In this document: positions 46,402-53,646 of the stretch, piece after piece
Layout: each line of letters begins with the position of its first letter
Numbering within the stretch: the stretch's first letter is position 1
NCBI GenBank assembly: GCA_964493425.1
Contig: CAZBMW010000009.1
Location: 1-64,000, forward strand
DNA length: 64,000 bases
Source of the DNA: CAYLMG01 sp964493425
Lineage (GTDB): Bacteria > Planctomycetota > Phycisphaerae > Sedimentisphaerales > Anaerobacaceae
Direction: 5' to 3'
Position numbers and translations under genes: made by a program
Notes under the pieces: model-generated
Database searches by the model: none
Seen by the model: only the letters and a program-made list of their open reading frames with translations
Told to the model about the DNA's origin: nothing

Positions 46402-46431
46402 AGTATAACACAATATATAGTAAAATGACAA
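46402..46431 (-). promoter_or_regulatory. nrdJ promoter
   Basis: Minus strand TTGTCA (46431-46426), 18-base spacer, TATACT (46407-46402). Transcription would start about 14 bases before the nrdJ ATG, so the leader is barely longer than the SD. The spacer is occupied exactly by an NrdR-box-like site. Confidence 0.7.
46408..46423. promoter_or_regulatory. NrdR box-like operator, proximal
   Basis: ACACAATATATAGTAA matches 14 of 16 positions of the NrdR consensus ACACWATATATWGTGT. It lies between the -10 and -35 of nrdJ. NrdR is the known ATP/dATP-sensing repressor of ribonucleotide reductase genes. Confidence 0.75.
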
Positions 46432-46437
46432 CAAAAA

Positions 46438-46453
46438 AATCAATATATAGTAA
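46438..46453. promoter_or_regulatory. NrdR box-like operator, distal
   Basis: AATCAATATATAGTAA shares the 13-base core CAATATATAGTAA with the proximal box, exactly 30 bp away, close to three helical turns as NrdR pairs require. Twelve of 16 positions match the consensus. The rest of the gap to 46703 shows no gene. Confidence 0.65.
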
Positions 46454-46703
46454 TCCAAAGAAAATGCATTTATAGTCGTTTTCTTAATAACTGCAAGGGT
46501 AAAAAACAATTTTTTTCAAAGTTTTTTTCACCTTTCGTTAGTCCTTGTATTTGCTGAACCTACGAGAAAAAAATTTATCGCCTTGGCTGTTAAACAAATC
46601 CCACACATCTGTTAACAAACCGGCATAATCGATAAATTCATCACAATCGTAATGATTTTTCAGCCCTCATAGCTTAGCCGAGCCTGCCTTTGACAAATAT
46701 CGC

Positions 46704-47585
46704 TCATTTCCTGCAGAATATCAGCAGCTCGCAATCTTTGCATTCGGCACGAAGCCTGCCGGTGCAGTTTTCGATGATGCCGATACGGGATAACGCGAAA
46801 TCGTATCTAACGGGGTCGGCGGGAACAATTTTTTTGAAGCTCTCAGTTATTTCAACAGCAGCTTTTAACGATATGGTCTTTCTTTTGTACAGGCCTAAAA
46901 TTTTGCACAGCCGTGCCATATGAGTATCGACAGGCACAAGCAATTTTGATTTATCGAGTGATTTCCAGAGTCCCAAATCAACATCGTCACTTCTCACCAT
47001 CCAGCGTAAGAACATATTCAGCCGTTTACAGACACTTCCGTTAGCGGGATTCGACAATAGATAGCGAAAGCCGCTGCTGGCGGGACAGCCGAACCGCTTG
47101 CGATAGATTTTGTAAAGCCGCTCACAAAAACTTGTCAGAGCGGGTATGATATTTTCATCGTTCAGGCTGCAGCCTTCGGCAAAAAATTTCTCTAAATTGG
47201 CGGATTTTTTCAAAACTATTTTCAAGACCAATAACAAATCACAAATATCATCGCCGGTATTAAAACGATGCTTGAATTTTTTGAAATTCCTGCGTTTTGC
47301 CTTACTAAAATTAACTGTGTATTCGTAAGGACTTTTACCGATTATTGAGAAAAGGATGTTGAGGTCCTTTTCGATTTGCTGTACCCTGCCGTAAGCAAGC
47401 GATGCGCTGAGCAAGGCTACTATTTCCCTGTCAGCTCTGGACTTATATCTATAGACGAACTGCAGCGGGTCTGGCGGTATGAATTCCCGACGGTTGTACT
47501 TTTTGTATAGCTTCTCGAGGACATTGCGAAGCTTCTTTTGCTGCACTTTACCATTTATAGCCGTTAAAGCCTTACGACCAGACAT
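46704..47585 (-). CDS. TIGR02757/DUF2400 family protein
   Basis: Protein of 293 residues. The opening 'PPDPLQFVYRYKSRADREIVALLSASLAYGRV' (key residues) and the C-terminal VPVDTHMARLCKILGL are hallmarks of TIGR02757, a conserved family with a helix-hairpin-helix DNA-glycosylase-like fold. It ends with four cysteines (CTGRL..CKDCELLIFC), the pattern of an iron-sulphur site as in endonuclease III. A base-excision role is inferred. The start has AAGGA 7 bases upstream. Confidence 0.88.
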   Translation of the reverse strand: MSGRKALTAINGKVQQKKLRNVLEKLYKKYNRREFIPPDPLQFVYRYKSRADREIVALLSASLAYGRVQQIEKDLNILFSIIGKSPYEYTVNFSKAKRRNFKKFKHRFNTGDDICDLLLVLKIVLKKSANLEKFFAEGCSLNDENIIPALTSFCERLYKIYRKRFGCPASSGFRYLLSNPANGSVCKRLNMFLRWMVRSDDVDLGLWKSLDKSKLLVPVDTHMARLCKILGLYKRKTISLKAAVEITESFKKIVPADPVRYDFALSRIGIIENCTGRLRAECKDCELLIFCRK

Positions 47586-47620
47586 CTTTTTTCCTTAAAT
47601 CAATATATATTTATAAACTA

Positions 47621-47701
47621 TTTTCTCTTTACGCAAATACGATAAATTTCACCACAGAGTTCACTGAGACCGCCAAAGAAGTACTGTCAGTAAAGAGAAA
47701 A
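47621..47701. repeat. Repeat element bounded by 12-bp inverted repeats
   Basis: TTTTCTCTTTAC (47621-47632) and GTAAAGAGAAAA (47690-47701) are perfect inverted copies. Between them lies CACCACAGAGTTCACTGAGA (about 47650-47669), related to the dispersed CCACAGAG family. The unit sits at the downstream edge of the HEPN/membrane protein pair. No transposase is visible. Confidence 0.5.
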
Positions 47702-47777
47702 CTGCAGCGAAGTGTTAATTAGAATTAATGTATGTCCCCACCGATAAGAATGTAATAGGATGTTTTCAGATATCACA

Positions 47778-48254
47778 TTAGGTTTTAGAGAAGGTTTTCA
47801 ACCCAACAAGAAATAATATCAATAAATAACCAAAGAATATGAAATAATCACTCTTTGTAAACCATTTAGGCTTAATTTCTCTTAATATCTTATCGAAGTA
47901 TTCTTCCAAGATTTCATTTTTTGGCTCATATTTTATTTTTGTCTTAATATTATTTAGCAGTGATGCTACTAATTGTGCGGCTTTCCTTCGATTCCAAAGC
48001 TGCCAAACTGTGTACCCAGAAATTGCAAACCACATTAAAAGATATACTATAAAAGTTACTAATCTTCTGGACATACATATATCTACATCATTGACCCATT
48101 TTGGTGGCCATACATCAGCCATTATTATCCAAGCAAAAAGACCTAACTGTATAACTACTGCAGCATGTGCCATCGTTTCCTTATGATTGTGGTATTCAGC
48201 ACAATGACCTCTTAGCATTTCCTCAAATTGCTTGTGAACATTCTGAACACTCAT
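47778..48254 (-). CDS. Small membrane protein, unknown function
   Basis: Protein of 158 residues with hydrophobic helices at about 31-47, 65-86 and 136-153 and a charged linker (about 88-130). The N-terminus has a HNHKETMAH stretch. No family is recognised. AAAGGT is 5 bases upstream of the ATG. It follows the HEPN-type gene on the same strand by about 145 bases. A membrane-disrupting or anchoring partner in a defence or toxin unit is one possibility, but only context suggests it. Confidence 0.65.
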   Translation of the reverse strand: MSVQNVHKQFEEMLRGHCAEYHNHKETMAHAAVVIQLGLFAWIIMADVWPPKWVNDVDICMSRRLVTFIVYLLMWFAISGYTVWQLWNRRKAAQLVASLLNNIKTKIKYEPKNEILEEYFDKILREIKPKWFTKSDYFIFFGYLLILFLVGLKTFSKT

Positions 48255-48399
48255 TTTTAACCTTTATCTTAAGCCTAGTTTTAAATTTCTCTCTTTATCA
48301 TATTTCAGCAGTATCCGCTTCAATCCAACTATGTTTTTATTTTACGCCGATTCTTATTTTTATAAACCACATGAATGTAAATTTCTCAGTCTTATGAAA

Positions 48400-49410
48400 T
48401 TACTCCTCCAAATACATCTTTTGATTTTCAAGATATCTTCCTTTCCCTTTGCCAAGATTGTCAAGTTTCTTTTGCAACTTTTTACCTGTCAACAGGAATA
48501 TTTCGTTTCGTTCTGAAACATTGAGCGACAAGAAACCAAGTAAGCATAGTCTCGTAATTTCATGAAGTCTCTGGAACGCAATACCACCTCTTCTAATATT
48601 TTGAAGATTTGGAAGTGCAATGTGCGATCCATGGATAAATTTACTTCGCCTTTCTCTGTATTCTCTAAGACACCATTTATATAATTCATTGGGATCATGA
48701 AAGGACGCAAGGTATGTTGAAATCCTATTTGAGATTGTTTGTGCTTTGTTGCTTCCAGTAGGTGAAAAAAGTCCTTCAAGAGCAGCCCACAGACCTAAAT
48801 AGCAAAGTTGCAAAGATATTGAAAAACCCTGTGTTATTTGCGAAAAATAAATTAGTGCACTTCTGATTTTGCCTTTATTTCCTGCTTCTGATACTTGCAT
48901 AAGATCTTCAGCAATAAAAGAGGCAGACAGTACATCATCTTTGTTGTAACGTAAATTAAGTCTAGGATTATACGGTGAAGTCAATAATCTCGAGTATGTA
49001 GGATTTTTCAAAGGCTCACTCGTTGATCCATATTCGAATCGGCCCCCGACAATAATGGGACAAGGCTTTTTCAATCTTAGTGCCGTTATAAAAGTTGAAA
49101 ATAGAGTGTTGGCTTTCGAAGCTACATATTGGTGAGCTGTTGCACTATCATACCTTAGGCAGCAATGTACTATACCCATCCCTGGAAGGGTGTGTCCAGG
49201 AAGTAACATATTTACCAGCCCGGTGTATTTAAGCAAACTTTGAACGTCATTTTGGGAAGCGAGGTATAATGGATTGAGCAATTGTGATGGAGTTTCGTCA
49301 AAGTACAAGTTTCTGAATATTGCTATCGGTAGTTCACCAGTATGAAAATCGTAATGTAACTGGTGAAAAAGAAGAAAGATATCTCCCTTGTTGAATATTG
49401 ATTCTTTCAT
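48400..49410 (-). CDS. HEPN-domain protein (ApeA-like C-terminus)
   Basis: Protein of 336 residues (start ATG 49410 with TGGAA upstream; a TTG at 49428 would add 6). The C-terminal helices LWAALEGLF (about 208-215) and YRERRSKFIHGSH (251-263) contain the HEPN motif R-x4-H at R255-H260. This is the arrangement of ApeA-like HEPN RNases found in anti-phage and toxin systems. The N-terminal 190 residues are unrecognised. The gene is flanked by repeats and by a small membrane protein. RNase activity and defence are inferred from the motif and setting. Confidence 0.68.
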   Translation of the reverse strand: MKESIFNKGDIFLLFHQLHYDFHTGELPIAIFRNLYFDETPSQLLNPLYLASQNDVQSLLKYTGLVNMLLPGHTLPGMGIVHCCLRYDSATAHQYVASKANTLFSTFITALRLKKPCPIIVGGRFEYGSTSEPLKNPTYSRLLTSPYNPRLNLRYNKDDVLSASFIAEDLMQVSEAGNKGKIRSALIYFSQITQGFSISLQLCYLGLWAALEGLFSPTGSNKAQTISNRISTYLASFHDPNELYKWCLREYRERRSKFIHGSHIALPNLQNIRRGGIAFQRLHEITRLCLLGFLSLNVSERNEIFLLTGKKLQKKLDNLGKGKGRYLENQKMYLEE

Positions 49411-49563
49411 ATGTTCCAGAATATACAAAACTCATTACTCAAAATGATTCTTCCGCCTTCAGCGGTTAAAGTATTATCCACCCAATTCTCGCTAAATACA
49501 AGACAAATTCCCTGTTGATATTAGAATAATAGTAGCACAAAATCCGTATCAAAAATTTATGTG

Positions 49564-49630
49564 GTTTCTGCCTGCGGTTCGCAACTTTTTTATGTACTGT
49601 AGGACGCTCATCGCGGCCTCCGGCAGAAAC
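49564..49630. repeat. Small inverted repeat
   Basis: GTTTCTGCC (49564-49572) and GGCAGAAAC (49622-49630) are perfect inverted copies enclosing a GC-richer stretch in an AT-rich gap. Possibly a folded or MITE-like remnant. Confidence 0.4.
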
Positions 49631-49648
49631 TCACATCTCCACTTGATC

Positions 49649-49743
49649 ATTTGATATTTAGGATTTTGAATTTGTTTCGTATTTCGATATTCGGATTTCG
49701 GATTTTCATCCCATATACCGATACACTCATACACCGATACACT
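49649..49743. repeat. Degenerate ATTTCGnATTT tract and 16-bp tandem
   Basis: 49649-49708 is a chain of near-copies of GTATTTCGATATTCGGATTT. Translated on the minus strand it gives the 'KSEYRNTKQIQNPKYQ' type text known from spurious ORFs in many genomes. CCGATACACT then recurs at 49718-49727 and 49734-49743 with a 16-bp period. Not coding. Confidence 0.55.
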
Positions 49744-49757
49744 AATTGTTTTTTTTC

Positions 49758-49850
49758 TTGAACATATCGCCTTAATTTGTATAATACCATCGTGTGTTAG
49801 CAAACACACGGAACGCGGAGGCCCGCAAGCATCGGCCAGCAGGCCAAGTC
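49758..49850 (+). ncRNA. Candidate small RNA: promoter plus GC-rich hairpins
   Basis: TTGAAC (49758-49763), 16-base spacer and TATAAT (49780-49785) form a good promoter. The predicted start coincides with a perfect 8-bp hairpin CGTGTGTT-AGCA-AACACACG (49791-49810). A GC-rich run with short pairings (GCGG/CCGC, GGCC/GGCC) follows to about 49850, in otherwise AT-rich DNA. No protein is encoded right after it. No known RNA family was recognised. Confidence 0.35.
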
Positions 49851-49975
49851 AAAATTAATTGTAAATTCTTATTTGCTAAGGTTATATAATGAATTACAAC
49901 CAATTAACTAATCACCAACTCACTAATTCGCTAATTAACTTGCTACACAGAGCGCGCAAAAATAACAAAATTTTG

Positions 49976-50125
49976 CAAAACAAAGCCAATTTTAAAAATC
50001 ACGAAATGTTCGTAACCCCTTATAATACAGGCTATTATGATGTTTTGTGGCTTGTAAGCCACCCCAAAAACAAAGCCAAACAAAGCCAATTCAAACCCAA
50101 TTTTAGCCCAAAATTGGCTTTGTTT
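49976..50125. repeat. AAACAAAGCCAATT repeats with a 14-bp inverted pair
   Basis: AACAAAGCCAATT occurs near 49978-49992 and 50078-50091 directly and at 50112-50125 inverted. The last two give a perfect 14-bp hairpin with a 20-base loop followed by T6, so it could also stop transcription on the plus strand. A further CAAAGCCAA lies at 50071-50079. Confidence 0.6.
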
Positions 50126-50133
50126 TTTAAGGA

Positions 50134-50155
50134 GATATTCGCATTTGCGAATATC
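50134..50155. repeat. Perfect short palindrome
   Basis: GATATTCGCATTTGCGAATATC: 10-bp arms and a 2-base centre. It lies just before another CTTTGTGACCTCGGTGTGCT arm of the dispersed family (50156-50185) and ATTTGTGTTTATTCGTGG (about 50200-50217). Confidence 0.5.
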
Positions 50156-50313
50156 TTTGTGACCTCGGTGTGCTCGGTGGTAAAAAATAATTTAGTGCAA
50201 ATTTGTGTTTATTCGTGGTTAAAACATCCGTGGAATCCGGTCGAAAACTATTATAATGGCTTTTCGTGGATTTATTTGAGATTGAGACGGCATCTACTAT
50301 GAAGGGAATAAAA

Positions 50314-51315
50314 ATGGATTGGGAGAATTTAACCGATGAAGAGCTCCTTCAAATGCGTATCAAGGACCTCAAATTGAGAATACAGGATTGTGAGCTCGAA
50401 CTTCGTGTCACACAACTATATGAAGAATTAGATGCAGGAGGTATACGTTTTCATCCGCCTTGCTATCTTGCCGATGAGTGGCTCTGTCCGGACAGGGAAC
50501 CGATGATAGGCATACCTTTCTTCCTTGCCCATCCCCGCCTTAAGAACATCGAGAAGCAGATGATGCTCGAAGTCGAAGGGGGAACCGAACAGTGGTGTAT
50601 GAAGCTGCTTCGACACGAGGCCGGTCATGCTTTTAATTATGCATATGAAATATTCAGAAAAACAAGATGGCGGCAATTATTTGGGCCTATGAGCGCAAAA
50701 TACTCCGACTCGTACTACTTTCGTCCCTATTCAAAACGGTATGTGATAAACCTGGAGCATAATTATGCCCAATCTCATCCCGATGAAGATTTTGCTGAGA
50801 CTTTTGCTGTCTGGCTAGCGCCCGGGAGTAATTGGCATCAAAAATACCGAGGTTGGCCGGCTCTTAAAAAGCTGCAGTATGTCGAGTCTATAGTAAAAAG
50901 GATTGGCGACAGGGGCCCGCTTGTTGAAGCCCCTGACCATCCTCCCTGGTCGGCATCTCGTATGACTTCTACACTGAAGGATTATTATAGGCGCAGACAC
51001 AAGCAACTTGGAGACGAATTCCAGGCCTATTATGACAATACTCTTAAAACTATATTTGAAACAGTCCACACAGGAACAGGACAACAGAAGGCCTCCAGAT
51101 TACTCCGAAAGCATCGTCGTCAGCTTGTCAATAGTCTTGCAATGTGGACAGAGCACAGAAAATACGACATTTCTCAGCTGGTTGATAAGCTTATTTCAAG
51201 ATGTGAAGCACTTGAACTTGTGGCAAAGGATGAGGATATGATTAGTGCAGCAACTTTAATTGCTACTATTGCCAGCAATACGCTCAGATTCAGAAAAAAT
51301 GAAGAGAAACAATGA
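50314..51315 (+). CDS. Zincin metallopeptidase, Peptidase_Mx-like
   Basis: Protein of 333 residues. Zinc-protease motif HEAGH (101-105), then HPDEDFAETFAVWL (155-168), which resembles the 'HPxEDxAETxAxYL' third-ligand helix of putative zinc-binding metallopeptidases (PF15887). No signal peptide is present, so it is cytosolic. The start at 50314 has GAAGGG 7 bases upstream; a GTG at 50266 would add 16 residues. Its stop overlaps the start of the ATP-grasp gene (ATGA), so the two work together. The substrate is unknown. Confidence 0.82.
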   Translation: MDWENLTDEELLQMRIKDLKLRIQDCELELRVTQLYEELDAGGIRFHPPCYLADEWLCPDREPMIGIPFFLAHPRLKNIEKQMMLEVEGGTEQWCMKLLRHEAGHAFNYAYEIFRKTRWRQLFGPMSAKYSDSYYFRPYSKRYVINLEHNYAQSHPDEDFAETFAVWLAPGSNWHQKYRGWPALKKLQYVESIVKRIGDRGPLVEAPDHPPWSASRMTSTLKDYYRRRHKQLGDEFQAYYDNTLKTIFETVHTGTGQQKASRLLRKHRRQLVNSLAMWTEHRKYDISQLVDKLISRCEALELVAKDEDMISAATLIATIASNTLRFRKNEEKQ

Positions 51316-52319
51316 GCCGAAAATTGAATATAATGGTGTTAGTTGATGAAGCAGAAATATCTGCCAGAGACCCTGATTTCAAACAATCGGACGAATCCCC
51401 CAAAACCGAGTACCATGTTATCATGACTTTGCGAGAATTGGGCCACAATGTCTCGGTAGTGGGCGTTGGTGAGGACATAAATGTTATGGTCACGACTCTT
51501 ACTGAGAGAAAGCCCGATTTGGCATTTAATCTAACCGAACACATTGGCGGCGACCGCCGGCACGATAAAAATATCGCCTCGCTTCTGGAAATAATGCAAG
51601 TCCCTTTTACCGGCGCCGGTGTAAACGGTTTGTTATTGACCCGAGACAAGAGATTGTGCAAGCGATTATTGAGCTCTCACAGAATCCGTGTTCCTAACTT
51701 TGCCTCTTTACCACCGAACAAGAAGATTCGGGTTTCAAAAAAACTTAAGTATCCGCTTATTGTGAAACCAGCTCTCGAAGACAGTTCTGAGGGAATTTCT
51801 AATGCATCAATTGTTGCCAATGAAAAGGAATTAAAAGAAAGAGCAGAATTTATTCACTCACGATGGCAGCAGCCAGTAATTGCCGAGGAATATGTGGAAG
51901 GAAGAGAACTCTATGTTGGAATCCTGGGTAACAGCAGACTTTCTGTCCTTCCGATTCGCGAATGTATCTTCAATACCGAGTCAGGTAAAGGGCCTCATCT
52001 AGCCACCTACCGTGTTAAATTCAATGAGGCATATCGCAAAAAGTGGGGCATTGAATTTGGGTTTGCCGACCTTGAAAATTCAACACTAAAACATGTCGAG
52101 CACGTATGTAAGAAAGTTTACCGAGTTCTACAAATCCGGGATTATGGGCGCATAGACCTGCGTCTAACCCAAGACAATCGGGTTGTTATTCTCGAAGCTA
52201 ACTCCAACCCTGATATCGCTTATGGCGAAGAAATTGCCGAAGCTGCAGAAAAAGCCGGCATCTCGTATGTGGACCTCATCGACCGTATTTTAAGGACGGC
52301 CCTACGACGATACCGTTAA
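51312..52319 (+). CDS. ATP-grasp ligase, D-Ala-D-Ala ligase-like
   Basis: ATP-grasp enzyme of 335 residues that should join an acyl or amino acid to an amine with ATP. The features are YPLIVKPALEDSSEGIS (ATP-binding loop, about 151-167), IAEEYVEGRELYVGI and the Mg site DLRL...ILEANSNPD (about 277-298). Unlike Ddl it has a long N-terminal part with 'HIGGDRRHDKNIASLLEI' and no known D-Ala signature. It is coupled by ATGA to the metallopeptidase. A peptide or amino-acid ligase whose product is processed by the protease is a fair guess, not shown. Confidence 0.85.
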   Translation: MSRKLNIMVLVDEAEISARDPDFKQSDESPKTEYHVIMTLRELGHNVSVVGVGEDINVMVTTLTERKPDLAFNLTEHIGGDRRHDKNIASLLEIMQVPFTGAGVNGLLLTRDKRLCKRLLSSHRIRVPNFASLPPNKKIRVSKKLKYPLIVKPALEDSSEGISNASIVANEKELKERAEFIHSRWQQPVIAEEYVEGRELYVGILGNSRLSVLPIRECIFNTESGKGPHLATYRVKFNEAYRKKWGIEFGFADLENSTLKHVEHVCKKVYRVLQIRDYGRIDLRLTQDNRVVILEANSNPDIAYGEEIAEAAEKAGISYVDLIDRILRTALRRYR

Positions 52320-52509
52320 TTCATAACCTATAAAGCTTCTTCGCCCACCTTCATTATTTGCCTAAAATAGTATTTTTTATAAAAATTCTGATTGAAAACA
52401 GGATATTAAATCCGTTTAACAAAATAGCCAACGAAAACCTGATTAAATCTGACATTTGGCTGCTGAAGAAGGTATTGGCTAATGTTGGTATCCTCAAAAG
52501 CAAAAACCC

Positions 52510-52602
52510 TTACAAAACCTGATATTTTTTGCATTTTCTCAACAACATTGCCCCCAAGTCGAGAAGTAAAAGCGTGGATGGTTCGGGGATAACATACGCA
52601 GG
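52510..52602 (-). pseudogene. Orphan PEP-CTERM sorting signal (gene remnant)
   Basis: Minus-strand translation in one frame reads PAYVIPEPSTLLLLDLGAML followed by LRKCKKYQVL and a stop. This is a textbook PEP-CTERM tail: Pro-Glu-Pro, a hydrophobic helix and basic residues. A TGA lies two codons before it (52605-52603), and the in-frame stretch upstream (52659-52606, starting MFSLAAHCKG) is not a protein domain. So the tail has lost its gene or was copied without it. The 52320-52509 stretch shows nothing convincing. Confidence 0.65.
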
Positions 52603-52631
52603 TCAAATTCGCGGCAATGACAAGGAAAACC

Positions 52632-52733
52632 CCTTGCAGTGAGCGGCAAGGCTAAACATAGTCGCCGTACCGGCGACTGCTAAACAAACCCCGCAATAAA
52701 TTGAAAAAAACAACCCCCGAATAAATTCGGGGG
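52632..52733. other. Cluster of hairpins in the surE upstream gap
   Basis: Three perfect stems: CCTTGC/GCAAGG (52632-52651), AGTCGCCG-TAC-CGGCGACT (52660-52678) and CCCCCGAAT/ATTCGGGGG (52714-52733). GCTAAACA flanks the middle stem on both sides (52651-52658 and 52679-52686). The last stem has a T-run on its minus-strand exit, so it may terminate transcription there. The order ends in the strong terminator at 52772. It could be the body of a small RNA or a mobile repeat; no RNA family is recognised. Confidence 0.45.
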
Positions 52734-52771
52734 CTATATATAAAACTTACTGCGATGCAAATAGGTGCGGG

Positions 52772-52815
52772 ATCCGAAAACCTCCGACATCAGGTCTGGA
52801 GTTTTCGGATTTTTT
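52772..52815 (+). terminator. Strong intrinsic terminator before surE
   Basis: ATCCGAAAAC (52772-52781) pairs with GTTTTCGGAT (52801-52810), extended by TCC/GGA with one bulge, then T6. It isolates surE from the upstream region and may end the ATP-grasp transcript or an unseen small RNA. Confidence 0.82.
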
Positions 52816-52852
52816 CTTTTACTTTTTGGGTTTTAGCGTATTCTATAGGGCT

Positions 52853-53608
52853 ATGCAGATACTATTAACAAACGATGACGGGATATTTGCACCGGGGCTG
52901 GCAGCGATATATAAAGAGCTTGTCAAAATCGGCGATGTTACGGTTGTGGCACCGGCTGACAGTAAATCCGGGGCCAGCCATAGTATTACATATACGCAGC
53001 CTTTGGTCTGCAATAAGTTAGAAATTGAAGGGAAATTCAGCGGTTTCAGCGTGCAGGGCTCGCCGGCAGACTGCGTTAAGCTGGCATATATGCAGCTCTG
53101 TGAAAAGCCAATAGAGCTTGTCGTGGCAGGCATAAACAGAGGAGCAAATGCAGGGATAAACGTTTTCTATTCCGGTACGGTGGCAGCAGCGATGGAGGCG
53201 GCATTTCTGCAGATACCGGCAGTAGCAATGAGCCTTGCCAGAGAAGAGACGATGGATTTTGACGCTGCGGCAGGTTACTGCATCGATGTTTTGAAAAAGA
53301 TTATGCCCGTCAAAAAAGGTGATGTAATAAATATAAATATACCGCAGCTATCGAAAGGAAAACCCAAAGGTGTAAGAGTAGCAGCCCAGTCAAATAAGGG
53401 GTTCGAGGAATACTACATAAAGCAAAACAATGAGCAGGGACAAACGGTTTTTCAGCTCGCTGGAAGTGACAGCCATACCGCGACAGAGCCGCCTGATTTG
53501 ACGGATACGACGTCACTGGCGCAGGGCTACATAACAATAACATCACTTAAAGCTGATATGACCGACCATAAGAAAATGCAGAAGCTGCAAAGGTTTTTCA
53601 ACGAATAA
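52853..53608 (+). CDS. surE: 5'/3'-nucleotidase SurE
   Basis: Stationary-phase phosphatase acting on nucleoside monophosphates. The 251 residues start MQILLTNDDGIFAPG with the metal-binding DD, followed by VVAPADSKSGASHSIT, GSPADC and GINRGANAGINVFYSGTVAAA, all SurE motifs. I start at 52853, as the nine residues added by the upstream GTG-type codon are unlike the family. Only AGGG, close to the ATG, could act as SD. It heads the plus-strand set surE-ACT-PFL. Confidence 0.93.
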   Translation: MQILLTNDDGIFAPGLAAIYKELVKIGDVTVVAPADSKSGASHSITYTQPLVCNKLEIEGKFSGFSVQGSPADCVKLAYMQLCEKPIELVVAGINRGANAGINVFYSGTVAAAMEAAFLQIPAVAMSLAREETMDFDAAAGYCIDVLKKIMPVKKGDVININIPQLSKGKPKGVRVAAQSNKGFEEYYIKQNNEQGQTVFQLAGSDSHTATEPPDLTDTTSLAQGYITITSLKADMTDHKKMQKLQRFFNE

Positions 53609-53646
53609 ATTACAGGACATTTATTAAAAAAATTGAGGAGATAAAG

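Noticed and set aside
46382..46411. Ten-residue N-terminal extension of the ribonucleotide reductase
   Set aside because: The extension covers the GGAGG ribosome site and the predicted transcript start, so 46381 is the better start.
49549..49809. 86-residue minus-strand ORF
   Set aside because: Contains the 'NPKSEYRNTKQIQNPKYQ' text produced by the ATTTCGnATTT repeat chain, so it is repeat translation.
49889..50302. 137-residue plus-strand ORF
   Set aside because: Translation of AATTAACTAATCACC-like and AAAGCCAATT repeats; no domain and no conserved start signal.
52406..52606. 66-residue minus-strand ORF
   Set aside because: Starts at TTG and runs in a different frame from the PEP-CTERM tail; no domain and poor start.
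52610..52690. Possible c-di-GMP (GEMM) riboswitch
   Set aside because: A faint GGCAAGGCTAAAC resemblance to the GCAAAGCC region, but the conserved GGTTGCC ending and paired layout are missing.
47586..52852. CRISPR array or integrated phage
   Set aside because: No regularly spaced direct repeats of 23-40 bases, no cas genes, integrase or structural phage genes; only irregular short repeats.
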